Shown one piece after another: positions 34,677 to 45,480 of a stretch of DNA of 64,000 nucleotides. Source of the DNA: Anisodus tanguticus (taxonomy: Eukaryota > Streptophyta > Magnoliopsida > Solanales > Solanaceae); assembly GCA_034509755.1 (NCBI GenBank), contig CM067552.1, forward strand, positions 24,303,821 to 24,367,820, written 5' to 3'. A model generated the notes under the pieces. It was given only the letters and a program-made list of their open reading frames with translations. It was not told the origin of the DNA and made no database searches. Positions within the stretch are counted from its first letter, which is position 1. Each line of letters opens with the position of its first letter. The translations under genes and the position numbers were made by a program.

Positions 34677-35833
34677 TTTGAGAATGCCATAGCATATGGG
34701 CATTAGTTGTTATATGCTACGTGTATTGTATATGACTAATTGGTTCTAATAGGTGCATCAAGGGACTTGTACACTTGAAATAACATGTTAATGAATTGTC
34801 AACTGTTAAGTCAGATATGTTGTTGCAAATGTTGAACCTTTGGCATTTAAGTTCAGATTTGAGATGATTATTGTCTTATATGTTATATCATACACTTGCA
34901 TATGGTTGGATCGGGATGAATGCATGCACCGAATTGTATTATGGTTAGCTTGGGTTGCATGTCGGCAATAGATTACATTATGGTTGGCTCGGGTTGCACG
35001 CCTGCAATGGGTATATGGACCTCGCTAGTCCCCTATGGGTCACGAACTCCTAAATATTACTGAAGTGTGTCCTTTATATATAGGTTTGGCACATATCATT
35101 GAGACATGTCATTGCATTGCTCTTGCATCGTATTATTATTATTATTTCTTTGATAGGATATCTATGTTGTGCTCCCATTTGACTAATTGAGTTTATTTTC
35201 CATACATGGTTGCTTACTATTTTGATTGACTGGTGGATTGAATTAATAAGAAATCAATATTTCTAATATGGATGAATAATGATTTTCCGAATAAGGTAAG
35301 ATGGTAAAGGTATAATTGGTATTTTCTTAATTACTTTATCACTACTTCTTTCGTGGTCGGTCTATGCGATATATTGGATACATGTGGTTTCGTACTCATA
35401 CTACACTTGCTACACTCTTTAGTGGTGCAAATTTAATTTCGAGTATGAGCGCACATCGTGGAGCTTTTTGAGTTAATTATGACTGATTCGAAGTTATAGT
35501 GAGCTACATGGCTGTTCCACGACCCACATCTCCCTCTATCCCTTTTTATTTCATTTTGTTTGTATTCAGACAGTGTATTGGCATTTCTATACTTGTATCT
35601 CAGATTCATACTTGTATGTATTTCATAGAGGATCTTGTACTTGTTCTACGAATCTTGGATAGTGTTGCATTTTCCGCATTTTCTTATTTATGAGACTTTG
35701 TTTTGGATATTTCTTTTGACTCTTTAATTTTTCACTTAAGGTTATCGATTTTGGATTGCTATCATTTGGTTTTGGCTTGCCTAATTGTGGGAATGTTAGG
35801 CGCCATCATGACCATCGATATTATGTTGTAACA
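34677..35833 (+). repeat. 5' LTR of element F, left end lost
   Basis: It ends GTTGTAACA at 35833, just before a primer site. A 40-base imperfect tandem repeat (TATGGTTAGCTTGGGTTGCA and TATGGTTGGCTCGGGTTGCA) lies at 34940-35020. The layout resembles the D LTR (a GTATATGG...CCTATGGG block), so F and D are distant relatives. The start is not visible and may be cut by D copy 4. Confidence 0.65.
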
Positions 35834-35837
35834 ATTT

Positions 35838-35849
35838 TGTATCAGAGCC
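35838..35849 (+). other. Primer-binding site of element F
   Basis: TGTATCAGAGCC, one base short of the initiator-Met tRNA complement, four bases after the LTR end. Confidence 0.8.
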
Positions 35850-36033
35850 TTATGTCCATCAGTCTCACGAGTATAAGAGCAATGTCTAGTAGATTCTTGC
35901 AGATCGGTATGATGACGTCCGTACCTATCTTCGAGAGTCTATAATAGATTTAGGATACTTCTATTATTTCATTCCTTATCGTGCGTACTTTACTCAATTT
36001 CAAATATAATCTTATTATCTTTTTATCTCACAG

Positions 36034-37500
36034 ATGGTGAGGACTCATACATCTGCGACTGGATATCAGGAGCCTATACCCACAATCATTACTAGGAGAA
36101 TTTTATAAGGTAGAGGCAGGTGGCGAGGTCAAGTAGAGGCTGCGTTGCAACACCTACTAGAGGCCAAGCATTGGCAACAACTCAGGGTCGAGCTAGGCTA
36201 GCATCTCTCGATCCAGAGGTGGTTCATGAGGATGGGCCGGATAACATTAAGGAGTATGGGCCAGTACCAGCACCACCTAATTTCATTGCTACTCTAGAGA
36301 TTCAGGATATCTTGCCTCATACTTTGGGATTTCTTGAGGGGATAGCTTAGGTGGGTATGTTTCCTATCATCCCAGATGGTTCACAAACTCATTTTGGAGG
36401 TCAGACTCCAGACTAGATGCTTGCTCTAATGTATTAGACTCTAGGGGCTCAGCCAGTTGTTGTAGCTCCCCATTTTGATGGTGGGGTTTTATCGGATGTT
36501 GCACCCTATTTGGCCAATAGGCCTACTGTAACCATTGATGAGAAGAAGATGTTTGGGAGATTCAATATGATGAAACCTCTGACCTATACTAATGATTTGA
36601 GGATACATATGAGTTCATAGCCAGTTGTCATGAGAGGATGCACAACTTGGGATTGGTGGAGTCCCATAGAGTTGACTACACTGCATTTCAGATGGTTAGC
36701 CCTGGAAAGTAGTGGTGGAGAGATTATATTGATAGTAGGCCAGCCGAATCACCTCCACTTTCATTAGCTCAGTTTGCTCAGGTGTTTTTGGACAAGTTTG
36801 ACCTCCATAGGGAGAGAGTCCTCAGGAGGGATGAGTTTGAGGCTCTACTTCAAGAGGGTATGTCGATTACCAAGCACCAGACCATATTCCATGTCTTGTC
36901 TAGGCACACATTGATGATACCCCACTGAGGTTGAGAGAGTGAAGAGGTCTGTCAAGGGGTTTATAATTCCGATTAGTATGAGGCTTTCTCAGGTTGTCGC
37001 TACTGGATTTCATTTCAGGAAATGGTGGACACCACCAAGGATTTAGAGATAATTCGACGTGAGGAGTTTGAGTAGCGTGAGGACAAGAGGGCCCGTCATT
37101 TTGGAGGTTATAGTAGTGCTCTGCTTAGTAGTCAAGGTTATCTCCTCCAATCAAGTAGACCCATTCATGTGACGATGCTAGTGTTTGAGGTCGAGTATTC
37201 CGAGCATAGTTCCTTTAGTGCGAGTTAGACATCTCATGGCTCATCTATCAGACCTTCAGGTCATGGGATGAAGTCAAGTTATTTAGGTTCTTCCTAGTAG
37301 CTTGTGGTTCATAGGGGATGTTATGAAAGGTGAGACATGGGACATTTCAAGAGGGATTGTCCCAGGCTTAGATGTGGTGGTTCACATCAATGTCCTCAAG
37401 GTTCTCAAGTTTTTACATTCAGGTATGTACCGCTGCCAGCCATAGGAGGTGCACAAAGTGGTAGAGGTGGTTCCCGCTCTAGTCGGGGTGGTGGTCATGG
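36034..37500 (+). pseudogene. gag remnant of element F
   Basis: The ATG at 36034 (MVRTHTSATGYQEP) is preceded by a CACAG that could be a splice acceptor. A frameshift near 36110 leads to the open frame 36120-36350 with PTRGQALATTQ and VPAPPNFIATLE. Core segments follow: MFGRFNMMKPLTY (about 36550), WWRDYIDSRP (about 36713), FLDKFDLHRERVLRRDEFEAL (about 36786-36850). A zinc knuckle at about 37316-37370 reads CYER, stop, DMGHFKRDCP, so one knuckle Cys is Arg. Gag of this type is known from plant chromoviruses. Stops and frameshifts make it non-functional. Confidence 0.85.
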
Positions 37501-37509
37501 ATGTTCATA

Positions 37510-37870
37510 GTCTGAGGGAAGTCATGCCCAGTGTTATGCTTTTGTGGGTAGGCTAGAGGTAGAGGCTTCAGATGATGTCATCACAAGTATTATTCTGGTT
37601 TGTCGTCGGCCGACTACAATATTATTTGATCTAGAATTTACCTATTCTTATGTGTCTATATACTATGCTTTGAGTCTGGATATGTTATGTGAGTCACTTG
37701 ATTTTCCTGTACATGTTTCTACTACAGTTGAGGATTCCATAGTGGTTGATCAAGTATAGGGTCTTGTATAGTTACTTTGATAGGATATGATACTCGTTCC
37801 CACTTGAAGGTCTTAGATATGGTAGATTTTGATGCTATACTTGGAATGGATTAGTTATCTCCATTGTTGA
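37510..37870 (+). pseudogene. Protease remnant of element F, cut by unit X
   Basis: The open frame 37544-37759 encodes GRLEVEASDDVIT, LVCRRPTTILFD and TYSYVSIYYALSLDMLCE. The active-site loop reads FDLEFTYSYVS, so the Asp is kept but the invariant Gly is replaced. It continues (37800-37860) to LDMVDFDAILGMD. Instead of the expected protease-RT linker the sequence then changes to unit X. No RT follows. Confidence 0.8.
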
Positions 37871-38717
37871 CATCGAATTTCTGCTTTTCGTGCTTAAAAT
37901 TAATGCCTTATGGGGTTAAAAGCATGAAATAACATTTTTACATTCTTCGATGATTTATTAATGATTATCCTTATTTTAAAATTTTTATCAACTTATTGTT
38001 ATTTTCAAGAATAATTATTTTGCACATGTACATCGTATTACAACGATTTTGTGCAATTAATAATCATTTCTTAATTTTACGACATGTACATTTTGATATC
38101 TTAAACATTAATACTTAGGTTTTTATTTATATACATACATTATTATTAATACATTTATTAGCTAACTATATTTTAGTATAGTCCGTCAATGCAGTAGAAT
38201 CAGAGCAGTTAATCTTAAAACACGGAGCAGATATTCGATCAAGTCAACATCGCAACACCTTTTTAGATGAGAAATTTGAATTGATGGGTTGAGATCTTTA
38301 TACTTTGTTTAATAAGTCTTTATACTTTGGTTAAAGGGGTAATGGTCCATTGGATATTAACCTAGGTACTTAAAAAGGTACTAAAGGGACAAGAGGGGGT
38401 ATGCTATTATCCATTGAATAAAATGAGGGGTCAATTTGTATTATAAAGAAAAAGGGAGGGGCATTCTCTACATACACACTAAATTTTTTAGATTATTGTT
38501 ATCTTATAAATCCTAATATCCTCTACTCCTCTTCTCTCCTCACTGCCGACACCAACGCCAACAACACCGCCGATGAAAACTTTGGCAGTAACCAAATGCC
38601 ACCTTGCTCCGCTACTTCCACTATTTTCCTTCTCTTCATCACCGCTCTTTCAACACTACGAACCACTAGCGAACCACCTCCACCTCCTCGACGAACATCA
38701 ACCATACCACCACCCAC
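37801..38717 (+). repeat. Unit X, copy 1 (protease scrap plus 0.85 kb of unknown sequence)
   Basis: It matches 56381-57267 almost throughout. The first 65 bases are the gypsy protease end. Then come AT-rich sequence, a TTATAAATCC box at about 38505, and a pyrimidine- and C-rich stretch with an ATG at 38574 (MKTLAVTK). The last part resembles a promoter and 5' leader of a host gene. The reading frames after the ATG differ between the copies, so it is not conserved coding sequence. Confidence 0.75.
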
Positions 38718-39458
38718 CACTCAAGAGATTATAAGAGATTAAGAGTCGCTAAGCGATTCATGCTTGTATTCGTTATGCCGATTGCGACGTGAGTGAACTA
38801 ATGTAATCCCAGACAGGATATGACACCCCTATGAGGCTAAGTAAGGCTTTCAACAAGTGTTAATAGAATACCAAAAGGTTTTGAGGTCAAATGAATCGAA
38901 GGAAATTAAGTTCGTCGATACTCGGGGATAGGCAGACAGAATTATAGACATAATTTTTTGCCCAATTTTCTTGGGGCATATCTACTTGAATATAAGGAGT
39001 TATGGTGTGCATAACCTATCTAAATTCAAGTTTAGCGAGTCTACTTTCAAATGTAACAAACCATTCATCAATCAGAGATCTGTACAACAATTATGAATGT
39101 TTTAAGAAATCGATGCTGAGCAGACCTGAAAACGGTGAAAAGTACGGACCGTACTTCTAGGCGGTGGGACTGTTTTGACAAGTTTATATTCGGTGGCTTT
39201 ATATTGTAAGCTCATTTTTCTCATTTTACAGACTCAAAACCCTCATAAACTCTCTCCCCAAGTTCTCATATCAAGTTAGAGCTAAATTAAGGTGAATCAA
39301 GGTAATTAATACACCAAAAGGCTAGAGAACCTTTTTAGAGTAGTGATGATATTCTTGTGGTGGAGTTGGAGTTTCCTTCAAGGTGAAGTAATCTGAAGTT
39401 TGAAGTTGTTCTTGTTATTTGAGGTAATGTTTCATCTCTTCTTCATGTAATTGAGTTT
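38718..39458 (+). repeat. 5' LTR of the family B element, part 1
   Basis: 38930-39458 matches the 3' LTR at 53780-54313. The 3' LTR has lost most of the first 200 bases, so the exact 5' edge (about 38718) is inferred from the end of unit X. It contains a perfect 7-base-arm palindrome AGTACGGACCGTACT (39141-39155). Confidence 0.75.
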
Positions 39459-39790
39459 CACTACAAGAAAAAGGCTTATTAAAGACCAACATTTAGAGAC
39501 CAGAGACGGTTTATCCTGCTGGTCCCTAATTCGCAATTTTAAAGAAGAGACTACATATGGTCTCTATATTGGTGAATATTTGGTCCCTACAACTAAATTT
39601 AGTGGAACAAAAGGCCCCATTCACACCACTAAAATCCATTTCTCTTTTTTTGGGTCGTAGTGAAATCCATTTCCCAATAGTAGTATATTGATCACTCAGA
39701 TGTAAAACCCCTAAACCCTAATCTCCTCACTGAAGTGCCCCGACGTTGATTGCTCGCTCTTTTGCTTCATCTCCGGCGATTGAAGGACAT

Positions 39791-39966
39791 GGCTGATGTG
39801 ACACAGGATTACGTTCACAACCTCAACATTCATCGATAACTCACTTTCAAGAGAGAGATGAGGCTCCTTTCCTTCCCTAATCACTTCAAGTGGTGCTCCT
39901 GCGATTTGATGAAGCAGGTTACAGCTGCTGGGCTCTGCAACAACTGCGATAATCAAGGCAATGGAG
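39791..39966 (+). pseudogene. Exon-like segment 1 in the CACTA element, possible captured host gene
   Basis: The frame starts MADVTQDYVHNLNIHR (39791), has one stop, then continues MRLLSFPNHFKWCSCDLMKQ and VTAAGLCNNCDNQGNG to GGAG, followed by GTAATT, a plausible splice donor. The upstream stretch (39700-39790) looks like a 5' leader with ACCCCTAAACCCTAAT. Four cysteines in a CxC...CxxC pattern are notable. I do not recognise the protein. A host gene picked up by the transposon fits best. An unusual transposon-encoded protein is the alternative. Confidence 0.5.
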
Positions 39967-40732
39967 GTAATTTTCTATTTCTTTGATTCTTTAAAATGAG
40001 ATTTCTGAAATTCTATGAAATTCAATCAGCCGTTTAAGAGGGTTTCTTTTTCAGAATCCTCTACTCTCGATTTGGGTACCTAATTGGTGCTAATTTCCTC
40101 TGTATGTATAGTGTTGGTTGCTCATGGGGTGTGGTTGGAGAAAGTAACAAACCATACCGTATAATTGTGTCTTTCTTGGGTTGTAGTGATTTATTTTGAT
40201 GACTGTATAATACACAAAAACTGATTATATATTATCGATTCTTTCGATCCAAGCTCTGTCCTAGAGGGCTATCTTTCTATTCCTTATGCTCTCTCAAGTA
40301 TCCAACTGTTCACTGTCGCAACGCCTCTGGAACAATATATTCATGTGTACCTTTGTTGTTTGGTTCTTTTACTTGGTATTTAAACTCGAACCCTTCTTTT
40401 ATTTTATGGAATTTCATATTTTCAATAGCACTGAATGGGTCTGAAGTCTGAAATGTTACTAATTCTATGAACATTCACTATCACTGTCAATTATCCAGTG
40501 GCTATTGGAAATAGTGGATGTAGTTAGTTTTGGAATCCCACGATTTGGAATTGAAATTCAATTGCTTCAATCGTTATTTCTTGTATCTGATTTTCAGGTA
40601 TTTCCTTCGCCTAAGATACTCATTGGTGATATTTGATCTTCTAAATTCTGACTTTGCATGTTCTGCACAATTACTGATTGTGCAAGAGTTTTTCAAATTC
40701 TCCAAGTACGATGCGAAATTAATCCCGGCTGT

Positions 40733-40736
<4 letters not shown>

Positions 40737-40762
<26 letters not shown>
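40737..40762. repeat. Long T homopolymer
   Basis: An almost pure run of about 26-30 T. It lies upstream of exon-like segment 2, where it could extend a polypyrimidine tract. Confidence 0.9.
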
Positions 40763-40764
<2 letters not shown>

Positions 40765-40814
40765 TTGAAAATAATATGATGTTTACTATGTAAATATTTC
40801 TTCTCTGAAGGCAG

Positions 40815-40850
40815 GTTCTGCGAACAAGGCAGTTATTGTGCTCGTCTGAG
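40815..40850 (+). pseudogene. Exon-like segment 2 in the CACTA element
   Basis: The segment GTTCTGCGAACAAGGCAGTT... is bounded by CAG on the left and GTAAAAC on the right. Joining it to segment 1 in the phase set by the donor (GGA G + GT TCT) keeps the frame: GGSANKAVIVLV, then a stop. Too short to assign. Confidence 0.4.
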
Positions 40851-41574
40851 GTAAAACTTGTCTCCCAAGCACTTGATATTCTGGTTACTAATGCAGACCT
40901 TTATGAAAAATAGAGTGAAAAGTCTTATCTATTCCTAAATGTTGTGGAAACCTTATTTGGACTACATTTTTGCTTGCCTTGCTATGTTGAGTTGTTAATA
41001 GTTTCATGTATAGTAGCATAAGCTTTTAGATTCAGGGTATTAATTAGTTCTCCCTAGAGCTGTCCAGTGGGCCGGATTGGCCCGATTTCGACCCGGCAAG
41101 TCCCGATACCCGCCCCGCCCCGTCCCGATCCCCCAAAATTAAAAAAAAATATTTGTCGGGGTTCGAACTCTGTACGGGGTCTGGGTTCGTCCCACCCTTC
41201 CCGATCCCGACCCTGTCCCGCCTCGTCCCATCCCGATCCCGACCCACTCCCTCCCGCTTTGCAAAAATAACTGTTGCAACAACGGCTATAACTGCCATTT
41301 TTGGCACCCCACCCCATAAACCCCCGACCCCCTTAATATTTATTTTTAACCCATAAGTTAATATATTTATATTTTAACCCTATTTCTCAACTATAAATAA
41401 CTCATTTTCCTCTTCATCTTTCTCGTAAATGTTCTTACCATCTCTCTAATCTCTCAATTTATCTCTCTACAATTCTATAAATCTTCCTACTATTAAATAT
41501 TATATCTAAGTTAAAAATTTGGGAGTGAAGTTGACAACTAGCTTGAGGATCATTCATCGATGAATATTTAAATT

Positions 41575-42245
41575 TGTGATTACTATGGAATAATTAATAA
41601 AATTATGACTATTACAGTAAATAATGTTTGTTCTAATGATTATGCTATAAAACTTTAAACTTAGATTAACTCCATCTTTTCTTGATCATTTTCATATAAG
41701 ATGTGCGTGCTATATTTATAACTTAGTTGTAAAGGATGGCCTAAAACCTTTGAAAACATTCTTGATAAAATATAATTTGTTATAAGCTTTATTTTTAAAG
41801 CTAGAAAAATACAAAGACGCAAAAAGTATAAAAAAACATGTCATGATTCTGGATTACCTTATAGAAAAAATTCAGAAGAAGTTTCGACTAGGTGAAATTC
41901 TCTATATGAACAACTATTTGTTGCTTACGATTATAGACAACCTATTACTTTATTATTTAACTCCCATAATAAAAATCCAAGGGATATGCTTGTAGATAAT
42001 GATTGGGGTAAAATTTTAGAACTTGATGGATTTTTAGAGAAATTTTATCAAGCTACTAAAGAATTTTTCGATATATATTATCCTGCTATTTCAAATATGT
42101 TATTTTATATAGCACTAATATTTTTGTTACTTAATGAATATATTTACAAAAACCAACTTGTAACGCATCTATTGAAAAAATGTTTAAAAAATTTTAAAAA
42201 TACTTTTTTTCTATCCCCACTATTTATATTGTTGGTGTTGTATTA
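41575..42245 (+). pseudogene. hAT transposase core remnant
   Basis: It has more stops than the first hAT copy. Recognisable parts are RDMLVDNDWGKILEL (about 41980-42015), FLEKFYQATKEFFDIYYPAI (about 42030-42090) and ALIFLLLNEYI, all in the open frame 41986-42246 (86 residues). The catalytic SD region is not found, so the N-terminal half is deleted or decayed. Confidence 0.8.
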
Positions 42246-42559
42246 AATCCAACTATTAAATTAGACGGTTGTAAAAAATTTGTAGAAACGATTTATGATT
42301 GTATAGAAGTACTTCCAACAGACCCAACTGAAGAACCAACTCACAAACCAACTAAAGAAGAAGTTACGTCTAGCATACATACCGAATGCAAACAAGTATA
42401 TATGTATTACCAACAACAAAGTGCAAATAATCAACCGACTTCTGTACTATCTTCTACTACTTCGCTGCAACCTTATAAAAACACATGCGGATTCTGCTGC
42501 TAGTATTCAAGGCTTTAGAAATAAAATGTGTAGTAGTTCAACTTCTTCACAAGCTAGCG

Positions 42560-43008
42560 AATTTGATGTTTATGTTTTGCAGGGTGTTGTACCGTACGAA
42601 TTAATTGCCAATGATGAAGGACAAGAAGACTTGCTGAAATACTGGAGGCAGAATGAGAATACATTTCCGACACTAGCAAAGATGGACTGAGATGTGTTGA
42701 ACATTCAAGCGTCATCAACAGCGTCTGAAAACGTTTTTTCTGCGGAAAGATTTCAAATAGGAGAGCACATACATTCATTGGCGGGAGACACATTGGAGAT
42801 TGCATTTCTATTCAGAGACTGGATTCGTGCGGAGCGTGGAAGGTGCGGTCAACCAAAGACCAACGAAGAAGAAGACTACAACTACAACGAAATCTTGTCC
42901 GAGGGAGCAGGAAGCGGCGTTGAAGAATTTGACAAACAAATTCCAATACTAACAGAAGATCCTCAAGACATTGTGAGGAAATTCGAAAAAATATGGTTGA
43001 ATATGTAA
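42560..43008 (+). pseudogene. hAT transposase C-terminal dimerisation domain
   Basis: DLLKYWRQNENTFPTLAKMD ends in a stop at 42688. The next open frame (42694-43008, 104 residues) encodes LNIQASSTASENVFSAERF and LEIAFLFRDWIRAERGR, followed by an acidic tail. Same domain and order as 8748-9125. Confidence 0.9.
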
Positions 43009-43645
43009 TATTTTTAATTGCAATTTTACTATGTCATTTGCAACTTTTGAACAACACCACAAAGTTGCAATTTTGAAATTGTATTACAAAAAAAATCATA
43101 TTTCTATTAAATAATATAAGAGGCACAAAAACAGTCTTGAGATGTTTTTCTGACACTATCGTGATCAATTATTGAAGCGTTTGTATATATTATTTTTTAA
43201 AAATTAAGTAGCAAAAAAAAAAATGCGAGTCCCGACCTGCCCCAACCCGACCCCATTTCGGCGGGATGTGGGACGGGACCTCTTTCCGTCCCGCCGGAAC
43301 CTGAGTCCCGACCCTCTCCCCCATCCCGTCTGGTCCCGGCCCAGCACCCCCCCCGCGTTGGACAGCCCTAACTTCTCCCTGAAGATCTCAATATGATTGT
43401 CTTTAAGTTGTTATTTGTGAATTTTATTGGTGTGGTTTAATAGTTCTTAATCTGCTTTGGTTCATATTTTGTGTGCACTCAGTGATTTTACAATGATTGG
43501 TTTTTGATTAAATTTAGTCGTATGTTGAAAAAGATAACATGGTTAAAGAGTGTCTACCAATTTTTTGATGTTCCCTACCTTTCAACAAAGTTAAGAAGAT
43601 GTAGAAGTACATAGTTTAGCTTGTTGTGACAATGCATTTTTGCAG

Positions 43646-43790
43646 TTGTTGGTCGTAGCTTGATTGATGACTGTGTTTAACGTACATCTTAAGCGGAGGA
43701 AAAACTTAGGAGCTAAATCATGTTCGTAGTGAATCTCTAATTGTAGAGTATCTTGTTCAATATGCTAGAGATCATTGTTGTTGTGGTAAG
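43646..43790 (+). pseudogene. Exon-like segment 3 in the CACTA element
   Basis: After a TTTTTGCAG acceptor the frame reads VVGRSLIDDCV, a stop and then AEEKLRS-like residues, ending near a GTAAGAC donor. Possibly the next exon of the captured gene, now with stops. Product unknown. Confidence 0.35.
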
Positions 43791-44154
43791 ACATTGTTTC
43801 AATGTTGTTCTTTCTAAAAGATTAGTTTTAGGCAACATTAACTGATAATTTATTTTATGGGCTGTTTATTTGTATGTGGAGAAAACCAGTATTTGTAGTT
43901 TTGATAAAACTGAAAAGGAACTTATTTGTTTGTTATTTTATTTTATTCTATTTTCTTTGATAAAACTGAAAAGGAACTTAAATACTTAATTGGTGTTTCA
44001 AATTTCGTGTTCATTCATACAGGCGTAGTGTTATCTATCCATATAAAAGAAACCTGTAGCTGATTTAGTAGGATCGTGTTACTCACTGTTAGAACTTAGA
44101 ATTCCCAATGCTCTCTTAACTAGTTCCTGCCCTTCTATCCAGATTCAGATTCTT

Positions 44155-44211
44155 GTAGCTCTTCTAATGATGAGTCTGAAGCTCAAAGAACATCTGATCA
44201 TGCTGAGCAGG
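44155..44211 (+). pseudogene. Exon-like segment 4 in the CACTA element
   Basis: Between ATCCAGATTCAG and a CAG|GTGAAG donor the frame DSDSCSSSNDESEAQRTSDH is open, a Ser/Asp-rich stretch. The boundaries fit splice sites. Confidence 0.4.
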
Positions 44212-44290
44212 TGAAGAGAGATCATAGTAGTTTCTAAATGAACCCTCATGGTGTTTATTGTCATACGTTAGAGTAATTGAGAAATTAATA

Positions 44291-44508
44291 CTCCTTCCGT
44301 TTCAAAAAGGTTGTCTTACTTTCCTTATTAGTTTGTCCCAAAAAGATTGGAACATTTCTATATATAGAAACAACTTAACTTTATGAGATGATTTATAACC
44401 ACACAAATATCTAAGGCTTGTGTTGAACAACACATTTCAAAAGTCTTCATTTATTTCTTAAATTCCGTGTCAAGTCAAACTAAGACAATCTTTTTGGGAT
44501 AGAGGGAA
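44291..44508. mobile_element. Stowaway-like MITE
   Basis: The left end is CTCCTTCCGTTTCAAAAAGG and the right end, on the minus strand, is TTCCCTCTATCCCAAAAAGA. Both continue into TTGTCTTA. TA duplications flank it (44289-44290 and 44509-44510). Length is about 218 bp with no coding capacity, which matches Tc1/mariner-type Stowaway elements. Confidence 0.88.
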
Positions 44509-44537
44509 TATGTCTTTTTGTGCTGGTGTTTGACCAC

Positions 44538-44608
44538 AGGATCACAGTTATCTAGCAAAGGCAGATGGAAAGGAAGCTGGCAATATTTAGCTAATGGAAA
44601 TCGTGAGT
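44538..44608 (+). pseudogene. Exon-like segment 5 in the CACTA element
   Basis: After ACCACAG the frame GSQLSSKGRWKGSWQYLANGN is open and ends before GTGAGTT, a good splice donor. Same element, downstream of the MITE. Unknown protein. Confidence 0.4.
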
Positions 44609-45480
44609 TCCTGATTATTATTTCTTGATAAGTATTTCTTTTCTGATTTATAAAGTAGAGAATTTTGTTGATGGTTATCATGTACTTGAAATTGAGGAAC
44701 TTATCTAAAATGTAGGAAGTACATACATCTGCAGAATACCTACAAGGTTTAGAAAGTGCGGTGATTAGTGAATGATCTTAGGGTATCTATTTTTTCCTGG
44801 ATAGAGCTTTTATAAAAATTGAAAGAGAGTGCGCTAACTCATATATGACAATAAACCTCAGGAATGAGGACAAAGGTGTTTTTTTTTGTGGGGGTGGGCG
44901 TGGGGGGGAGGGGAGTGTTGACTGTTCCACAGGTCTTATCAAGTGTTAGGTTACTATATTCTTTTAGCTTTGTCAGTGGTAGATGTTGCTATGTCACTCC
45001 TTGTTTAATTTTCAGACTCTATCACTGGCGTGGACCAGCTATAACAAAGTTCTCAGCAAATACCATTCTCTGTTGAGTCAGAAGCATATCAAGATAAAAG
45101 GGTTATAAGAAAAGTTGGTTTATTTCTTTTTGCCTCTATTAATTTGTGGGTTCATCCGTTGTATTTTTAACATTTTAAGGAAGAGTGCGCCAAGTGAGAG
45201 GAGGGTCTTCCCTGGAAAGCTCTATTGGGCTGCTCTCCTGAATAACAAAAAGCGTGAGAGAAGACACTTGTTGAAGTCAGTATGCTTTGCTGGTTATAGC
45301 CTATAACTTATAGGTATGGTAAAACGTTTTTAGGGACCAGTTACAAATTCTCGTCGTTATTGCCATTTAGCAGCGGAACCTATAGGGACGAGAAGTCCTG
45401 GTCGCTATTGACTTTTGGGGACTAGAATCAGACTTTTAAGGACTGGATTTTCCTTATCTAATAGCCATTTTCTTGTAGTG

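Larger units (their letters stand above)
41056..43372 (+). mobile_element. hAT (Ac-like) transposon inside the CACTA
   Basis: The left end is AGAGCTGTCCAGTGGGCC and the right end ends GTTGGACAGCCCTAAC. It is flanked by TTCTCCCT at 41048-41055 and 43373-43380 (8 bases, perfect). CCCGACCCG-type GC-rich subterminal repeats are present as in 6990-9487, and the interior protein remnants align with it. It lies between exon-like segments 2 and 3. Confidence 0.88.
39459..45480. mobile_element. CACTA (En/Spm) transposon, 6.0 kb, non-autonomous
   Basis: The left end is CACTACAAGAAAAAGG and the right end is CTTGTAGTG, giving at least 13 bases of perfect inverted repeat. The target-site duplication is TTT on both sides (39456-39458, 45481-45483). 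The same site occurs uninterrupted in the sister LTR at about 54314. Subterminal GGGACCAG / GAGACCAG motifs recur near both ends (39490-39600 and 45330-45450). No CACTA transposase is recognisable. It contains a hAT, a MITE, a long T tract and exon-like segments. Confidence 0.92.

Noticed and set aside
41155..41175. GGTTCGAACTC resembles a tRNA T-loop
   Set aside because: No acceptor or anticodon stem can be folded around it. It lies in the GC-rich subterminal repeat of a hAT transposon.
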